NCBI GenBank assembly: GCA_034440615.1
Contig: JAOTOM010005154.1
Span: forward strand, 1,181,377 to 1,245,376
Length of the DNA: 64,000 nt
DNA from: Ashinkailepas kermadecensis
Lineage: Eukaryota > Arthropoda > Thecostraca > Neolepadidae
Reading direction: 5' to 3'
The translations under genes were made by a program, and so were the position numbers. Numbering within the stretch: the first letter of the stretch is position 1; every line of letters begins with the position of its first letter. This document shows, piece after piece, positions 52,250-63,660 of this stretch. The notes beneath the pieces were generated by a model. The model was not told the origin of the DNA, did no database searches, and saw only the letters and a program-made list of their open reading frames with translations.

Positions 52250-52645
52250 TTGACAGTCCGGGGTCCACCATGGCGTCGATGCCTTTTTTCTAGGTTTGTT
52301 TCTTTTTGGGACTGAGTCTCGTGCTGCTGAGCTGATGGCCCTTAGGATTGTCTCGACTTTGCTGGTCTCTGAAGTTGCTAGGTTGAGGTCCACCTTATCC
52401 TCGAATTTAGCCCAGTCCGCTCTTTTCAAGTTCCAAGATGGTCTAAATAGCTTAGTGTGGTGGATAGCGTCCGTGCTGAGCCTAATTGTGATTGGGTAGT
52501 GGTCACTCAGCCCGGGAACGTCTGAAACTGACCAGTCAAATAGTGAGCTAAGTCGTTGGGAGCAGCACGTTAAGTCAATGCAACTGTCCGATCCTCCCAA
52601 GGTCGGGTTGTAGTGGGTGGCGGCCCCGGTGTTAAGAAGGTTTTG
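52250..52645 (-). pseudogene. LINE endonuclease (APE-type), C-terminal part
   Basis: Reads LQNLLNTGAATHYNP, GGSDSCIDLTCCS and GLSDHYPITIRLS. The SxxDLT and SDHYPI motifs are the conserved C-terminal motifs of apurinic-like LINE endonucleases; the His of SDH is catalytic. The N-terminal catalytic Asn and Glu segments are absent because of truncation at 52645. Followed in frame by basic linker KRNKPRKKASTPWWTPDC. Confidence 0.85.
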
Positions 52646-52684
52646 GAGGCGTGACGGACCATAAAGGTCATTTGCGCCGCCTTT
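52646..52684 (+). repeat. GAGGCGTGACGGACCATAAA repeat, right bracket of LINE
   Basis: A direct repeat of 48625-48664, adjacent to the LINE truncation point. GGGCCAAGGGGTGCATCC follows, loosely similar to the AAGGGGCGAAGGGG region before the left copy. Confidence 0.8.
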
Positions 52685-55627
52685 AGTGGGCCAAGGGGTG
52701 CATCCAATTTTGAACTTCGCCATGAGACAGGTTAGTGCATTCAGCAAATATACGCTCTGCACATGCGCAGGCCCAATATACCACGCACGCAGACTGGATT
52801 AGCAGCCGGTCCGTCGGAGCAGTGCTGGCCTTAATGTGTACCGCAGTGACGCGGGAACTGTCTCGAAGTGGGGCGGGAGCAGGAATGCAGCCCCCTGTGC
52901 CCCGACGCGCTTCCCTCGCCCTGGGTCCATTACGCAAAGTGTCCAGGTCGCTGTCGATGGATATCGAGCTAGATTCAATATCAAGCTAGATTCCAGTTCG
53001 CTGTCGATAGATATACCTCCGTTTTGAATTGGCATTGGCATTGCTATTTAATGCAGTCGCTGATAGATCCAGAGTGACGAATACAAGTGGATCCCAAGAG
53101 GCATGGAAATGCCGTGTCCCTGAACCCCACCACAGCCCCACCCCCACCCCCACCCCCACCCCTCACCCTGGCATTTTCAGTAGATGACTCCCCTCTAAGT
53201 AGCAAGGGCGCATCTCCATGGGCAATAACGGCAGCAAGCCCTAGGCTGAGGGCTCATGGAGCACGTTCGGTAGGCGATGGCTACCGTGTCAGAAGTGCGA
53301 TTGATGGTCGGATTGGATCGAGTCGGGACGGGTCAGTCGCATTACTTATTTCCTTACACACACTGCAGTGGACTCGCTCGGCCCGTGCGCTGCTCACAGC
53401 GAGCTATTGCCTTCGGAAGCGTAGGACACCCTCCAAAGCGGAAGGGACCAGTGACCTCCTTCAAGGGCGATACACGGCGCTACTGTGTACCGCCGTCCGC
53501 GTACTGGGCCGCCGCTGGTTTGTTTGACGAATCTATCAGCGGGGCCTGTTTTCATGGTCGTCGCGGCACCGGGCAGGACGGCCGCCGGCCGCGCAGCTGG
53601 TGATGCCAATTTCCGGTACGCGTCGCGCCCGACCGAAACGGCTGCGCCGCCACCGAATCGCTGCACGCCGATGGGCGCCCGGACTGACTTTCGACAACAC
53701 CAATTGGTGACGGATAGGAAGGCGACCGCGTCAAGCTGGCTAAAGTGTGCTGGCTGTTGTGTTGAATTGTCAACCTGTCGGCAAGGTTTACGTCCATGGT
53801 GGGTTACCGTCTGGCTGTCGTACGTGATGTTCGTTGGGTGTCAGGAATGACGTGAAATGAGCATTGATATTATCAATTGCCAACGCGTAGAGTCAGACTT
53901 GATCGTTGCCACAGGCCGTATTAAAGTGTTTTGTTCTAAAGAACAGCTTTCAAAAGTACTCCGAAAAGCGATTGTTCCTCTCATGTGAGTTGAAACAACC
54001 TAATCTCGAAGCATGACTGCTTTCTGTACCGCTTATTTCAAAGCTCTAGTTGATAACAAGGTGGGTACTGACCCAAATTTGGTTTGTTCATGACCTTGGA
54101 GGTTGAACTCCCGCATTTTACTGACGAGGCAGTTGACATTTGCAGGTGCGCAGCCAAACTTGTTTTGGGGGAGGGGAAGCATTTGGAACATCGCCAACAG
54201 CCGCCAACAACATTGCAATTTTTCTGCCATTTTTCATGCTGCTTCAGGGGCAAGTAAATCAGTTTTATTAAGCGTGTTGTAACGTCCGAAAAGGAAGTTT
54301 GTCAGGAGATCTGAATATGCTCTTAAATATTTGTGCAACATTTCGCCCAATTCTAAGCTCGAATTCTGGATTTGTCAGCTCGCTTCGACAGCTTTTGCTT
54401 GGTGGCGATACTAAGTGCTCACATCTCACAGTACGTGCTTAATTTTTATCCAGAACCCTAATTGAGGGAAGGGATGAAGCACGGACCCAACGCCCCTGCC
54501 GCTCCCCCGTTGGCTAATTTGCTGCACGATTCTAAACAAAAATGTTTGATGTACACGCCAATTGTTGTACGGATCGCATTTTATGACATACGGTTGGCTC
54601 ATGCTGGAGATATTGCTTTAGATTCTGCATAAACCAACATCAATTTGCGTATGAGGAATTGTTTACTTCCAAAAAAATTTGCACATAAAAGCGTATTAGT
54701 CCACACTTCCACATTTCCGCACACGAACATTTCCGTTTGCGGGCGTTCATCGTGCGAAAATGTGCCGCCGGGCAGTCGTCGGAGCAAGCGAGGTCACTCC
54801 TGGTGGTCACGTGGTCTGGGCCTCCGCGACTGGTGACGTCAGAACTGCGCGTCTCTGTCGGCGCAGACGGCACTCCAACTGCGTCTTGCGCAGCGCTGCA
54901 GGCTGATGTTGAGCGTGCACGCGACACCGATCGGGGCCCGGTACCGCGAACGTCTGGTTTGGGAAGGCCGTGATGCGCGACACGGATCGGGGCCCAGTAC
55001 CGCGAACGTCTGGGCTGGGAAGGCCGTGAAGTATGGGAGCCACGTTTCGGCATAACAATAGGTTTGAGTGGAATATACATAGGCAGCAGATATCAAGACA
55101 TCACGTCAGCTCAGTTGGCAAAGCGTGAGGAATGGCTTTCACCTCAGCTGGCTTTGATTCCAGAATGAATGGTTGCGAGAAAAAAAAATTGGAAGCCAAC
55201 ACAGTAAATAAGTACAACATTGCGACCTAAATAGCATTCTAAACAAAAACCGGTGCTGCAAAATAGCCACACGAATGGTGATCACACAGTTATTTTGTTG
55301 CATGCAATAATCTGTGATGAACCCCAACAGCTTAGAATTTGATTAGAAAGATAAAGGAAAGATGGTAGGAGTTAGGCAACTGCAATCGATGTAGTCAGAG
55401 GTATTCAGATGATTATTGAACATTTTATATATGACTACCAATTTCCGTGCATGGGAGCAATTGCTCCCGTGCGCGGCACGATCTGCCAAAAGCCTATCGC
55501 AAAAAAGTCACGCGTAGCGTACAAGAGGGACATGAAGCAGTGAATGAAAGCACACAGCCTTGCCTTGGCCCTTCACAAATCCATTCACCCCTGAGTTATG
55601 ATCGTATAGAACCGCCATCGAATTCCC
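52685..55627. other. unique sequence, one possible tRNA-like element
   Basis: CCCCACC runs at 53130-53165. 53200-53830 is moderately GC-rich. A short duplication with ATATCGAGCTAGATTC and ATATCAAGCTAGATTC lies at 52961-52997, and a ~75-bp duplication with GATCGGGGCCCRGTACCGCG at 54929 and 54986. No gene recognised. Confidence 0.45.
55103..55200 (+). mobile_element. possible degenerate tRNA-derived element
   Basis: GTCAGCTCAGTTGGCAAAGC resembles a tRNA A box, and GGCTTTGATTCCAG, 33 bases later, a decayed B box. An A-run follows. No second copy is in the window, so this is tentative. Confidence 0.3.
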
Positions 55628-56320
55628 CCACCTCACCCTTGGCCAGATGGAGAGCGACCACCTCCTCCCCAACCTCACCCTTGGCCACATGGAGAGCGAT
55701 CAGCTCCTCCCCCACCTCACCCTTGGCCAAGTGGAGAGCGACCAGCTCCTCCCCCACCTCACCCTTGGCCAGATGGAGAGCGACCACCTCCTCCCCCACC
55801 TCACCCTTGGCCACATGGAGAGCGACCACCTCCTCCCCCACCTCACCCTTGGCCACATGGAGAGCGACCACCTCCTCCCCCACCTCACCCTTGGCCAAGT
55901 GGAGAGCGACCACCTCCCTACCCCCCCACCTCACCCTTGGCCACAGTGGAGAGCGATCAGCTCCTCCCCCACCTCACCCTTGGCCAAGGCGACCACCTCC
56001 CCCCCACCTCACCCGTGGCCATATGGAGAGCGACCACCTCCTCCCCACCCGGGGCTCACCCTTGGCCAAATGGAGAGCGACCAGCTCCTCCCCACCTCAC
56101 CCTTGGCCACATGGAGAGCGACCACCTCCTCCCCCACCTCACCCTTGGCCAAGTGGAGAGCGACCACCTCCTCCTCCACCTCACCCTTTACCACATGGAG
56201 AGCGATAACCTCCCCCACCTCACCCTTGGCCATATGGATAGCGACCACCTCCTCCCCCACCTCACCCTTGGCCGCATGGAGAGCGACCACTTCCTCCCCC
56301 ACCTCACCCTTAGCTACATG
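55628..56320. repeat. 42-bp minisatellite, about 16 copies
   Basis: Unit CCCTTGGCCACATGGAGAGC followed by GACCACCTCCTCCCCCACCTCA. Some units are shortened by indels near 55915-56060. A multiple of 3, so open frames on both strands are artefacts. Confidence 0.95.
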
Positions 56321-58806
56321 AAGATATTCCCGCCAAAAAAGAGGCCTTTTTATAATGCAAGAACGATTAGACACATTTGAAAACATCTTTCCAGTCCGAG
56401 CACAAAGAGGTCCATTTTTCCTAGAGGAAGGGCCTTCTCTGACATGCTAACTGTGGGTGGGGGGCGTGCCCCCTCTTCCTCGTGCTCCATTCACCACGGC
56501 ATGCACCCAGCCAACGTGCATTTATAATTCCTCAAACATTACTGGAAGGGAGGGGAGGGGTGGGAGGTCGACAGCCTGTTATTTGGCCCCCATTAGAGTC
56601 AATGTTAACACCCCCCTCCGGTCAAATCTGGTTAGACGAGGTCCTGTCTCCAGGATAATCGTTGAGGTCTGTGGGGGCTTGCAACAGTTTTTTTTACTTG
56701 AAATATATAACCTTTGCTCATTGCCTAGGGAAAAAGCCTCCAATACAATCACAAAAGATCAGTATATATTCGGTTGCCCCTTCGTTGAACCAAATTTAAA
56801 ATAGTCAGGTTGAGTGGAAAAGATAGCCGCGAATTACTTGACGAGCAAATCATACGCCTACATTTTTTTGGGAATAATATCAGTCGCCAATACTCTTATA
56901 ATGACACAACATGTAACGGCAAACATGGGTTGGGACTGGGATAGAGACCACATGACTGGACTCATTTATTGGCTCATCACATCTTGTCGCCTCTGGTCAC
57001 GTAAATAATGTGAAGAAATGAACGAAACAAGCATTAGGAAAATGAAGAAAACAACGGCATCAATGTTCAGCACAGAAGCATAAATATCTCATCATGTACA
57101 ATGACCAGCTGTAATCATGGCATATATAATAATAATGCGCACTTAATTCTGTCCCAGATTGGTGGGATCTTGTTTGTTTCTCGCCAGAAGGGCGGTATCT
57201 CTCGCAGTTGTATATCTGCGGTATCTCTTACAGTTGTGTGTCTGCGATATATCTCGCACATATCGATGCAGAATCTCCGTCCGCCTTTGTGTACAACGTC
57301 GCAACGAATGAACATGGCTGTGTCCAGTGGAATGGCAGCTCCACGAGTGCGGCGCCGCAAACGTCTCAGCCCAATAAGTTTTGGAACTATTAAGCCGCCA
57401 ACTTGTAAAATTATCAGCGGTAACAAAATAACTATGCTGGTGCTCGTCCATCACAAAGGTGACAACATTTAAAATCTACGAATAAAACAGGCTTGTCGCG
57501 ATTATGCACTTCTACAGAACGTGCTTGTCGATTACAACCATAATCTAAGCCAAGATATCTACCGTCTTATTTAACAGACGTCGCTGTCATTGGTCGCCCA
57601 CACATTCACATATCCACATACGTGTCTGCGCGCATCGTAGTCACTTTTAAACATAGCTAATGCGCCATGATCATTCAGTGACATGAATATCGATGTATGT
57701 ACATATCCGTGCGACCCAATTAGACAACGAGACAGGGATATTTGCACTTTTGACCGATTATAACTTGCCTGGGTAGTTGTCACAATGACAGCATTGGACA
57801 GCATCAAAAATGTACTTTTATATATATATATATATATATATTCTGGACAAGATCATCACCATCAGCCAATGTCGCCCTGTGGTGGTGATAGGAATGGCCG
57901 TGAGGAGGTGCTAATGTTGCGGCTCAGTCTGCTGTCGCGGATGTAGAGCAATTCAGCGGTCTTTAGCTCGGCTGTTTTACGTGTGTCGAGAATGCTGATA
58001 TTTAATGATGCTGTCAACATGGCAGCTTGTGAATGATGGCAGGTTATGTGTTGACCTATCGGTTCATCTTCACGCTGGTGTTGTCCGTCCTTGATTGTTC
58101 ATGAATTCCCAATGGCACTAATCGGAATGTTTCTCCCATGCATGTCGCCAAATTGTTATGATATCCGGAGCAGTGATTTCAGCCAATTTGGCATACTACG
58201 TTTTTGTCTGGCATCTCTATCGTAGGCCGGCTTCACATACTTTGCATTTTCTGTTGGCTGCGGGACATTTTACTGGTAGCAATGCATATCTCGTCCGGCT
58301 TTTGCAGCGTATGTCCTCCTTCCGTGTTGTTCTGAGCTGGAGGCTTTGGCGGCTTTATGGGCTGGTTGTGCTTGTTCGTGACGGTGTCGTTCATGTATGG
58401 CGAGGGAGATGTGGGCGAATTTGTTGTTTTTTTCGTAGTACTGGTGTTATCTGTCTGTTGGCTGATCTGCCATTTGCCGTCGAAGATGAGTTCCTTCGGG
58501 TGGCCATTTAGGCAGAACAGTTCTTCAAATTTGTTAGGTCTCCTTTTTATGGCGTATTGTTTGATTGCATTCTGTTTTACCTCTTAAACATTGAAACATT
58601 AGAAGAGCTCTTTTTGCCTGGATGAGTTAGGCTGATCTGAAATTTGGTCGGAAAATGCGACCATCTGATATTGCTATAATGTTCTGAATATTCTGATATT
58701 GCTGTGTTATTGAATGATTTTTCCTAAATCATGAGAAAAGGTAATATCTTTCAATTCATGTATGCAATGATGTTCCTTTCAGCCATGATCCAATTGACTT
58801 CCCAAA
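56321..58806. other. unique, AT-leaning sequence
   Basis: Contains three ~27-bp repeats GGTATCTCTCGCAGTTGT at 57190-57265 and a short (TA)n at 57818-57841. Frames up to 123 codons show no recognisable domain. Confidence 0.5.
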
Positions 58807-58811
58807 TACAC

Positions 58812-58886
<75 letters not shown>
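58807..58886. repeat. (CA)n microsatellite
   Basis: About 38 CA units with one CG interruption near 58815. This is the only long CA tract in the window, which is otherwise dominated by TA and GA. Confidence 0.95.
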
Positions 58887-58888
<2 letters not shown>

Positions 58889-60610
58889 CTTGTGAGCCGT
58901 GAAAAGCGAGCCACATGACCGTACGGTCACAACCGAGGACCACCATTTCTAAGCGTGATGGAACGCTATGACGGAAGCACATCATTGCCACATGGTGCTC
59001 GACCGTTACCAAATGTTGTATGACACGATAAATTAGAAAGTATATGTTTTATGACGGGTTGTACTTACGAGGTCCAAGTGACAACAGAGGTCCAGTTGTG
59101 TGAACTGGGCAGATTATCGTGTATTTCGAGGACCATGTGTGTGATGTGCATGTAAAACCGAGGCCCATGTTGACCTTTTGTACGTACATTAATTTGGACA
59201 TCTCCAATGGCTAAACGGGTATTATTTATCCCAATATGTGATCTACTATCAACGCACCATTTTTGTGGTCAAGGATTTCGGTCACGGTATACCCCACACT
59301 TCGATGCTGATTTGTGACGTGCCCATGCTGCGTTGTCGTGACACCATCTGGCTGCTGTTGATCTTCCTCTCGATGAGACCTCTCGATTGTTAAAAAAGCT
59401 GGGTCTAACAGGATTCGCCCCTGAACAAGAGGTAAATAATGTGGCACTGGCGAGTGGTTCGCCAGGTACGCCAAGAGGTATATTGGAGGGGCCCAATGCA
59501 TGAAGGCCATGTGTGCTTGCTAATTTGGTTGGCGGGGCAAATCCGATAGTGTCCCATGTTTACTCGCCCAGTCTTTCCGGTCAAATTATCACACCTCGCC
59601 TCAGGGTGGGGGCATTATAAGCCCCCCCCCTATGAAATGTAGGTGTAGACACCCGCCCCAACTTCGTATATTGTGTGTAAGGACATGTGACACATCTCCG
59701 CCATTCCAAGTGGTTAAAAATACGGTACGATCTGAGAAAGAGGGAATTAACTACCCGTAAGGAAAGATGAATGACCTTAATCGACATTTCTTGTTTGCCC
59801 AACTCGCATTCATATCTATTACTCTTTTTCGCTGCTGAGTTAGTTGTTCCGTAAGGGTGTACACAGAAAATTAGTTCCGACAATTTAAAGCCTCAGAACC
59901 GTTCGACAGGATTTAATAAGTGGTGAAGCCAATCCTAGTGGTATGGAATCCTTTCCTGCATTTTGTTGGGGGACACTCAAACCCCCACGAGGAGAGTTGA
60001 TACAAGGGTTTGCTTTCCAGCGAGGTTCACTCAGATGCTGGAAGGTAGCGCGAAACATCGAACATCGTCATTGTAACACCGCTTAATTGACAACACTTAA
60101 CATCTGAAGCGCCCCGCTCCCTGCCCTGACTCAACACTTTTTGCTGACGCCGTATGGGCACTTGTGGCCCACGTCTTCCAACGCCCTTACTTTAATAATT
60201 CCTTTTAGAAGGGGACTCTCCTGCAGTGCGGGACATCCCTTTTCAGCAAAGGGCACCTCTTTCCGGACAGGCACTCCTCATCTTTCATGGCGAACGCCAC
60301 TGAGGTTCCGGGATTCACAGGGAACCTGCCCCATTTGGACCGGTTGGAAATTCACACAGAGCCGATGATGGTGCACCATTTGTTGCGTTGTTGCCCTTGT
60401 TTGCGCAACTGCGACTCCTGTTTTCTCGCAGGCCGGCGCTATCCCAGGCGTTGAGTGGTGACGGCGCATGTCTTCGTGGTGTGCGCGATACTATTGCTGC
60501 CCACACCGAAGAAACAACATATTCAACGCGAGGTGACCAAATAGACTGATGCATATACCTGGGACCAGATAATACCAACTGACCAATATTGAACCTTCAG
60601 GACTAAATTA
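58887..60610. other. unique sequence
   Basis: Mixed DNA. 60200-60330 has loosely repeated GGCAC/GGGACTCTCC motifs at ~20-bp steps. No gene recognised. Confidence 0.45.
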
Positions 60611-60950
60611 AGACAGAACGGACAGAGGCAGAGGCAGAGGCAGGCAGACAGTGAGGGACATACGGAGACACATACAGAGACAGAGTAAGAGCAACAGCAA
60701 GAGTAAGAACAAGAGAAAGAGAAAGAGAAAGAGGAGGTAGAGGAAGATGCAGAAGCGGAGGAAGGCGCAGAGACAGAAACGGAAACAGAGTGAGAGAGAG
60801 TGAGAGAGAGAAAAGAGGGAGATGGAGATGGAGATGGAGATGGAGAGGGATAGGGCGATGGAGAGGGAGAGGGAGAGAGGGAGAGGGAGGGAGGGAGAAA
60901 GGAAGAGGGAGATAGGGAGATAGGGAGAGAGGGAGCGAGAGCTCCCTGGG
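60611..60950. repeat. purine-rich GA/GGA/GATGGA tract
   Basis: Almost pure purine on the plus strand from about 60680, with AGAGAC, GAGAAA, GGAGAT and GGGAGA sub-repeats. Potential triplex former. Confidence 0.88.
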
Positions 60951-61440
60951 GCGACGTGAAGGGCCCCTGGATCTCCGAAAGGGCTCCGGGTTCAAGGAGA
61001 AGACTTTGGGGTGTAGGGGCGCATCGACTGCGCCTGTCATGCAGCCTCAAGGATAATGTCCCGGACCGATGAAGAGGGCCACTGGTCAACGAAGAATGCC
61101 AACGGGCAGATGAGGACCCTGGGCCCTGATGAGGACCCTGGGCTGAGCCAATGTGGGCTTCTCGGTCGACTGAGGGGTCCATGATCGTTGGAAGGGCTCC
61201 CGGGCTGACGAAGGGGCCCAAGCCAATATGAAGGGCCTCTGGGCTGGTGGCGGTGCTCAAGCCGAAGCAAGTCTCCTGATTTTATGAGCAGGTCGTAAAC
61301 TTTCGAAAAAAGGGCGCCTACCTGACCGGAAAGGCTCTGGATCGTTAAAGACGGCCCATGGGATGACGGATGGGCTCCTAGTTACCGGAGATGATCTCGC
61401 GCCGTCAGAAAAGGCTCCTGGGCGAACGCGCGGGGTCCAA
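60950..61440 (+). repeat. decayed ~20-bp periodic array
   Basis: Units such as GAAGAGGGCCACTGGTCAAC, GAAGAATGCCAACGGGCAGA, TGAGGACCCTGGGCTGAGCC and GAAGGGCTCCCGGGCTGAC at 19-21-bp steps, about 22 units. The GANGGGNCC core is kept while the rest is diverged. Confidence 0.7.
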
Positions 61441-61444
61441 ACCG

Positions 61445-61585
61445 TACAAGCAAGGGCGTCGCCACCGGGGGGGAGGGCAGAGGGGGCCAGTCGCCCCCTG
61501 CCGTGAGACTGGGGGCGCCCCCCCCTGAAATTTGAGGAGGCCCCTATCCGGAAATGCACAGGAAAAAGGTGAGCAAGGAGGCGGA
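61445..61585 (+). mobile_element. dispersed GC-rich leader repeat, copy 2
   Basis: CAAGGGCGTCGCCACCGGGG, G- and C-runs, GTGAGACTGGGGGCGCC, then TGAAATTTGAGGAGGCCCC and TCCGGAAATGCACAGGAAAA. Highly similar to 8170-8330. It sits between two ~20-bp arrays (60950-61440 and 61590-62950). Confidence 0.6.
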
Positions 61586-61589
61586 CCAG

Positions 61590-62950
61590 ACATGAGAGGA
61601 GGCCTCCAAGACGTGAGAGGAGGCCACTAATTTGAAGAAGGAGTCACCTAGGAGAGGATAGGAGGCCCCAGAAATCAAGAGAGTGCCAACAATTGGCACG
61701 GATGCCCCCAGGAATGTAAAGGTGGCCCCCAGGATTGCAAAGGAGGCCCCCAGGATTGCAAAGGAAGCCTCCAGGATTACAAAGGAGGCCCCCAGGATTG
61801 AAAAGGGAGGCCCCATGATTGAAAAGGAGGCCCCAGGATTGCAAAGGAGGCCCTCAGGATTGCAAAAGATGACTACAGGAATGCAAAGGAGGCCCCAGGA
61901 TTGCAAAAGGAGGCCTCTATGATTACAAGGGAGGCCCCAGGATTACAAAGGAGGCCCCCAGGGTTGCAAAGGAGACCCCAGGATTGCAAAGGAGGCCCCA
62001 ATACCGGAAGGGAGACCTCAGAAAATGAGAGAAGGCCCTAAGACGGAAGAGAAAGCCAGTGGATATGAGATGAGGTTTCGGAGACGCAAAAGCAGCCCCC
62101 AAAACGGGTAAGGTTCCACCAAGATAGAAAAAGGATGATCCAGAAAAGTGGCAGGAAGCACTTAATTCGGAAGAGGACGATATAAGATTGGAAATAAGAC
62201 CCTTTGACGAACGAGGAAGCCCCTAAAATAGGAGAGTAGGGTAATTAGATAAGAGGGATGGCTCCAGGCGAGAAAGAAGGCTTCAAAACGGGTAAGAAGG
62301 TCCCCAGGAAATGAGAAGGTAACTGAGATAGGAAAGGTTGCTTGTAATTTGGAAGAGGAGGCACCTGGAAAGAGAACAGGAGTCCACCAGGAGACAAAAG
62401 GCCACCCTTAAAATGGGCAAAGATAGAATCAAAACGTAGAACAGGAGGCCCCAAAGACGTGAGAGGAGGCCCCTAATTTGGAAAAGAAAGCCTCTAGAAA
62501 AGAAAAGGAGGCCCTGCCGGACTCGAGAGGAGTCCCTCGAGATGGAGTAGGAGGTCTCCAGGGCCGAATGAGGCCCGACGACCGGAAGAATTCCCAGGAA
62601 ATGAGAGAAGGCCCTTAAGATGTGAGTGGTAGGTAGCAGGTATGGAAGGAGGCGAGGTTTCCAAATTGAAGATCCCCAAGACGGGTAAGCTTTGCGAGGA
62701 CAAAGGAGGAAGCCCACGAGGCGTGGCAGGAGGCCCCTAATTTGGCAGAGGATGCCCCTAGAACATGAGAGGAAGCCCCATGCCATGTTAAAGGGGCCCC
62801 AGGATGTGGAAGGAGGCCCTCCAAAACAGGAGAGGCGGACCATTGAATATGGAGGAGGGTAGGGCGCACGAGAAGACGTCCAAAACCGGTAAAGAGGCTC
62901 CAGGAAATGAGACGAGACCCCCAAGACGCGAGAGGTCTATACTTTCTAAG
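61590..62950 (+). repeat. ~20-bp G-rich array (AAAGGAGGCCCCCAGGATTG)
   Basis: About 65 units. It is homogeneous at 61700-62000 (CAAAGGAGGCCCCAGGATTG) and progressively diverged to 62950, where single units such as AAGAGAAAGCCAGTGGATATG survive. Same class as 8400-9530. Confidence 0.85.
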
Positions 62951-63660
62951 AAGCCCCTGAAATGGCAGGAGTCGTGCCGGGGTACTTGAAAATCACGATA
63001 TGGGCCCAAAAGATCCTGCCGGGGCCCCTCAAAATCACGCTGAGCCTAGGGATACAAAAAAATTCACGCCTGGACCATGAAAATCACCCTAGGGGCACGA
63101 TGCCTTGTCATCAGGTGTCATCACCACGATGTCATCAGGTGCCTTGACAAATCGCGTACGGCATCGAAAAACATACCGGAGCTCGAAGAAAATGAGGTGA
63201 GATACAAAAACAGGGCGCCAGGGACTCGAAAAATCAGGCCGGGATTCGGAAGTTAAAGAAAATTCAGAAGAGATCTACAACAATCGCGTTGAGCCCAGAT
63301 AACTGGCGTTGGATCCCGGAACCACGCGCCTGTGCGCGATAAGTCGCGCTTGGACCCAGAAAAATCGCACCACCACAAACAACACAGCGGGACCCTAAGA
63401 GCACAACGGGGACCGAAAATGCGACTGGCTCTCCAAAGCGCAGTCTCGCAAAAAGCGACAGGGCCCGAAAACATGCGTTGTAGCCATAACTATATATACC
63501 GGGAACTCTAAAAAAACACAAAAAAACAAAACACCGGAAGCTCTCAAGGCATACAGGGGCCATACGAGCGCACAAGGGCCTGAAAACGAGCAGGGGTTTC
63601 GAAAATGCGTTGGGCTTCTAACAAAAATGGATTGGAGCCCTAAGACATCCGTAGACGAAG
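62950..63660 (+). repeat. decayed ~20-bp periodic array (GGGCCC...AAAATCGCG type)
   Basis: Continues the previous array with a changed unit: GGGCCCCTCAAAATCACGC, GGGACTCGAAAAATCAGGCC, GGACCCAGAAAAATCGCAC and AGGGCCCGAAAACATGCG. Same style as 34900-35760. The change from the GGAGGCCCC unit to this one occurs without a clear boundary near 62950-63000. Confidence 0.6.

Larger units (their letters stand above)
49500..52645 (-). mobile_element. 5'-truncated, inactivated non-LTR retrotransposon (LINE) with RNase H
   Basis: In minus-strand order: endonuclease C-terminal half (52645-52250), linker with WWTPDC (~52270), reverse transcriptase (about 51780-50790), RNase H (about 50270-50000) and a C-terminal cysteine motif (49575-49626). 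The presence of APE-type endonuclease plus RNase H places it in the Jockey/I superfamily, most like I-clade elements; clade assignment is from domain order only. At least three frame changes and several stops make it a relic. The N-terminal gag-like ORF and the first half of the endonuclease are missing at 52645. Confidence 0.88.

Noticed and set aside
55628..56320. Pro/Ser/Thr-rich protein of 224-253 codons
   Set aside because: Stop-free 42-bp minisatellite on both strands.
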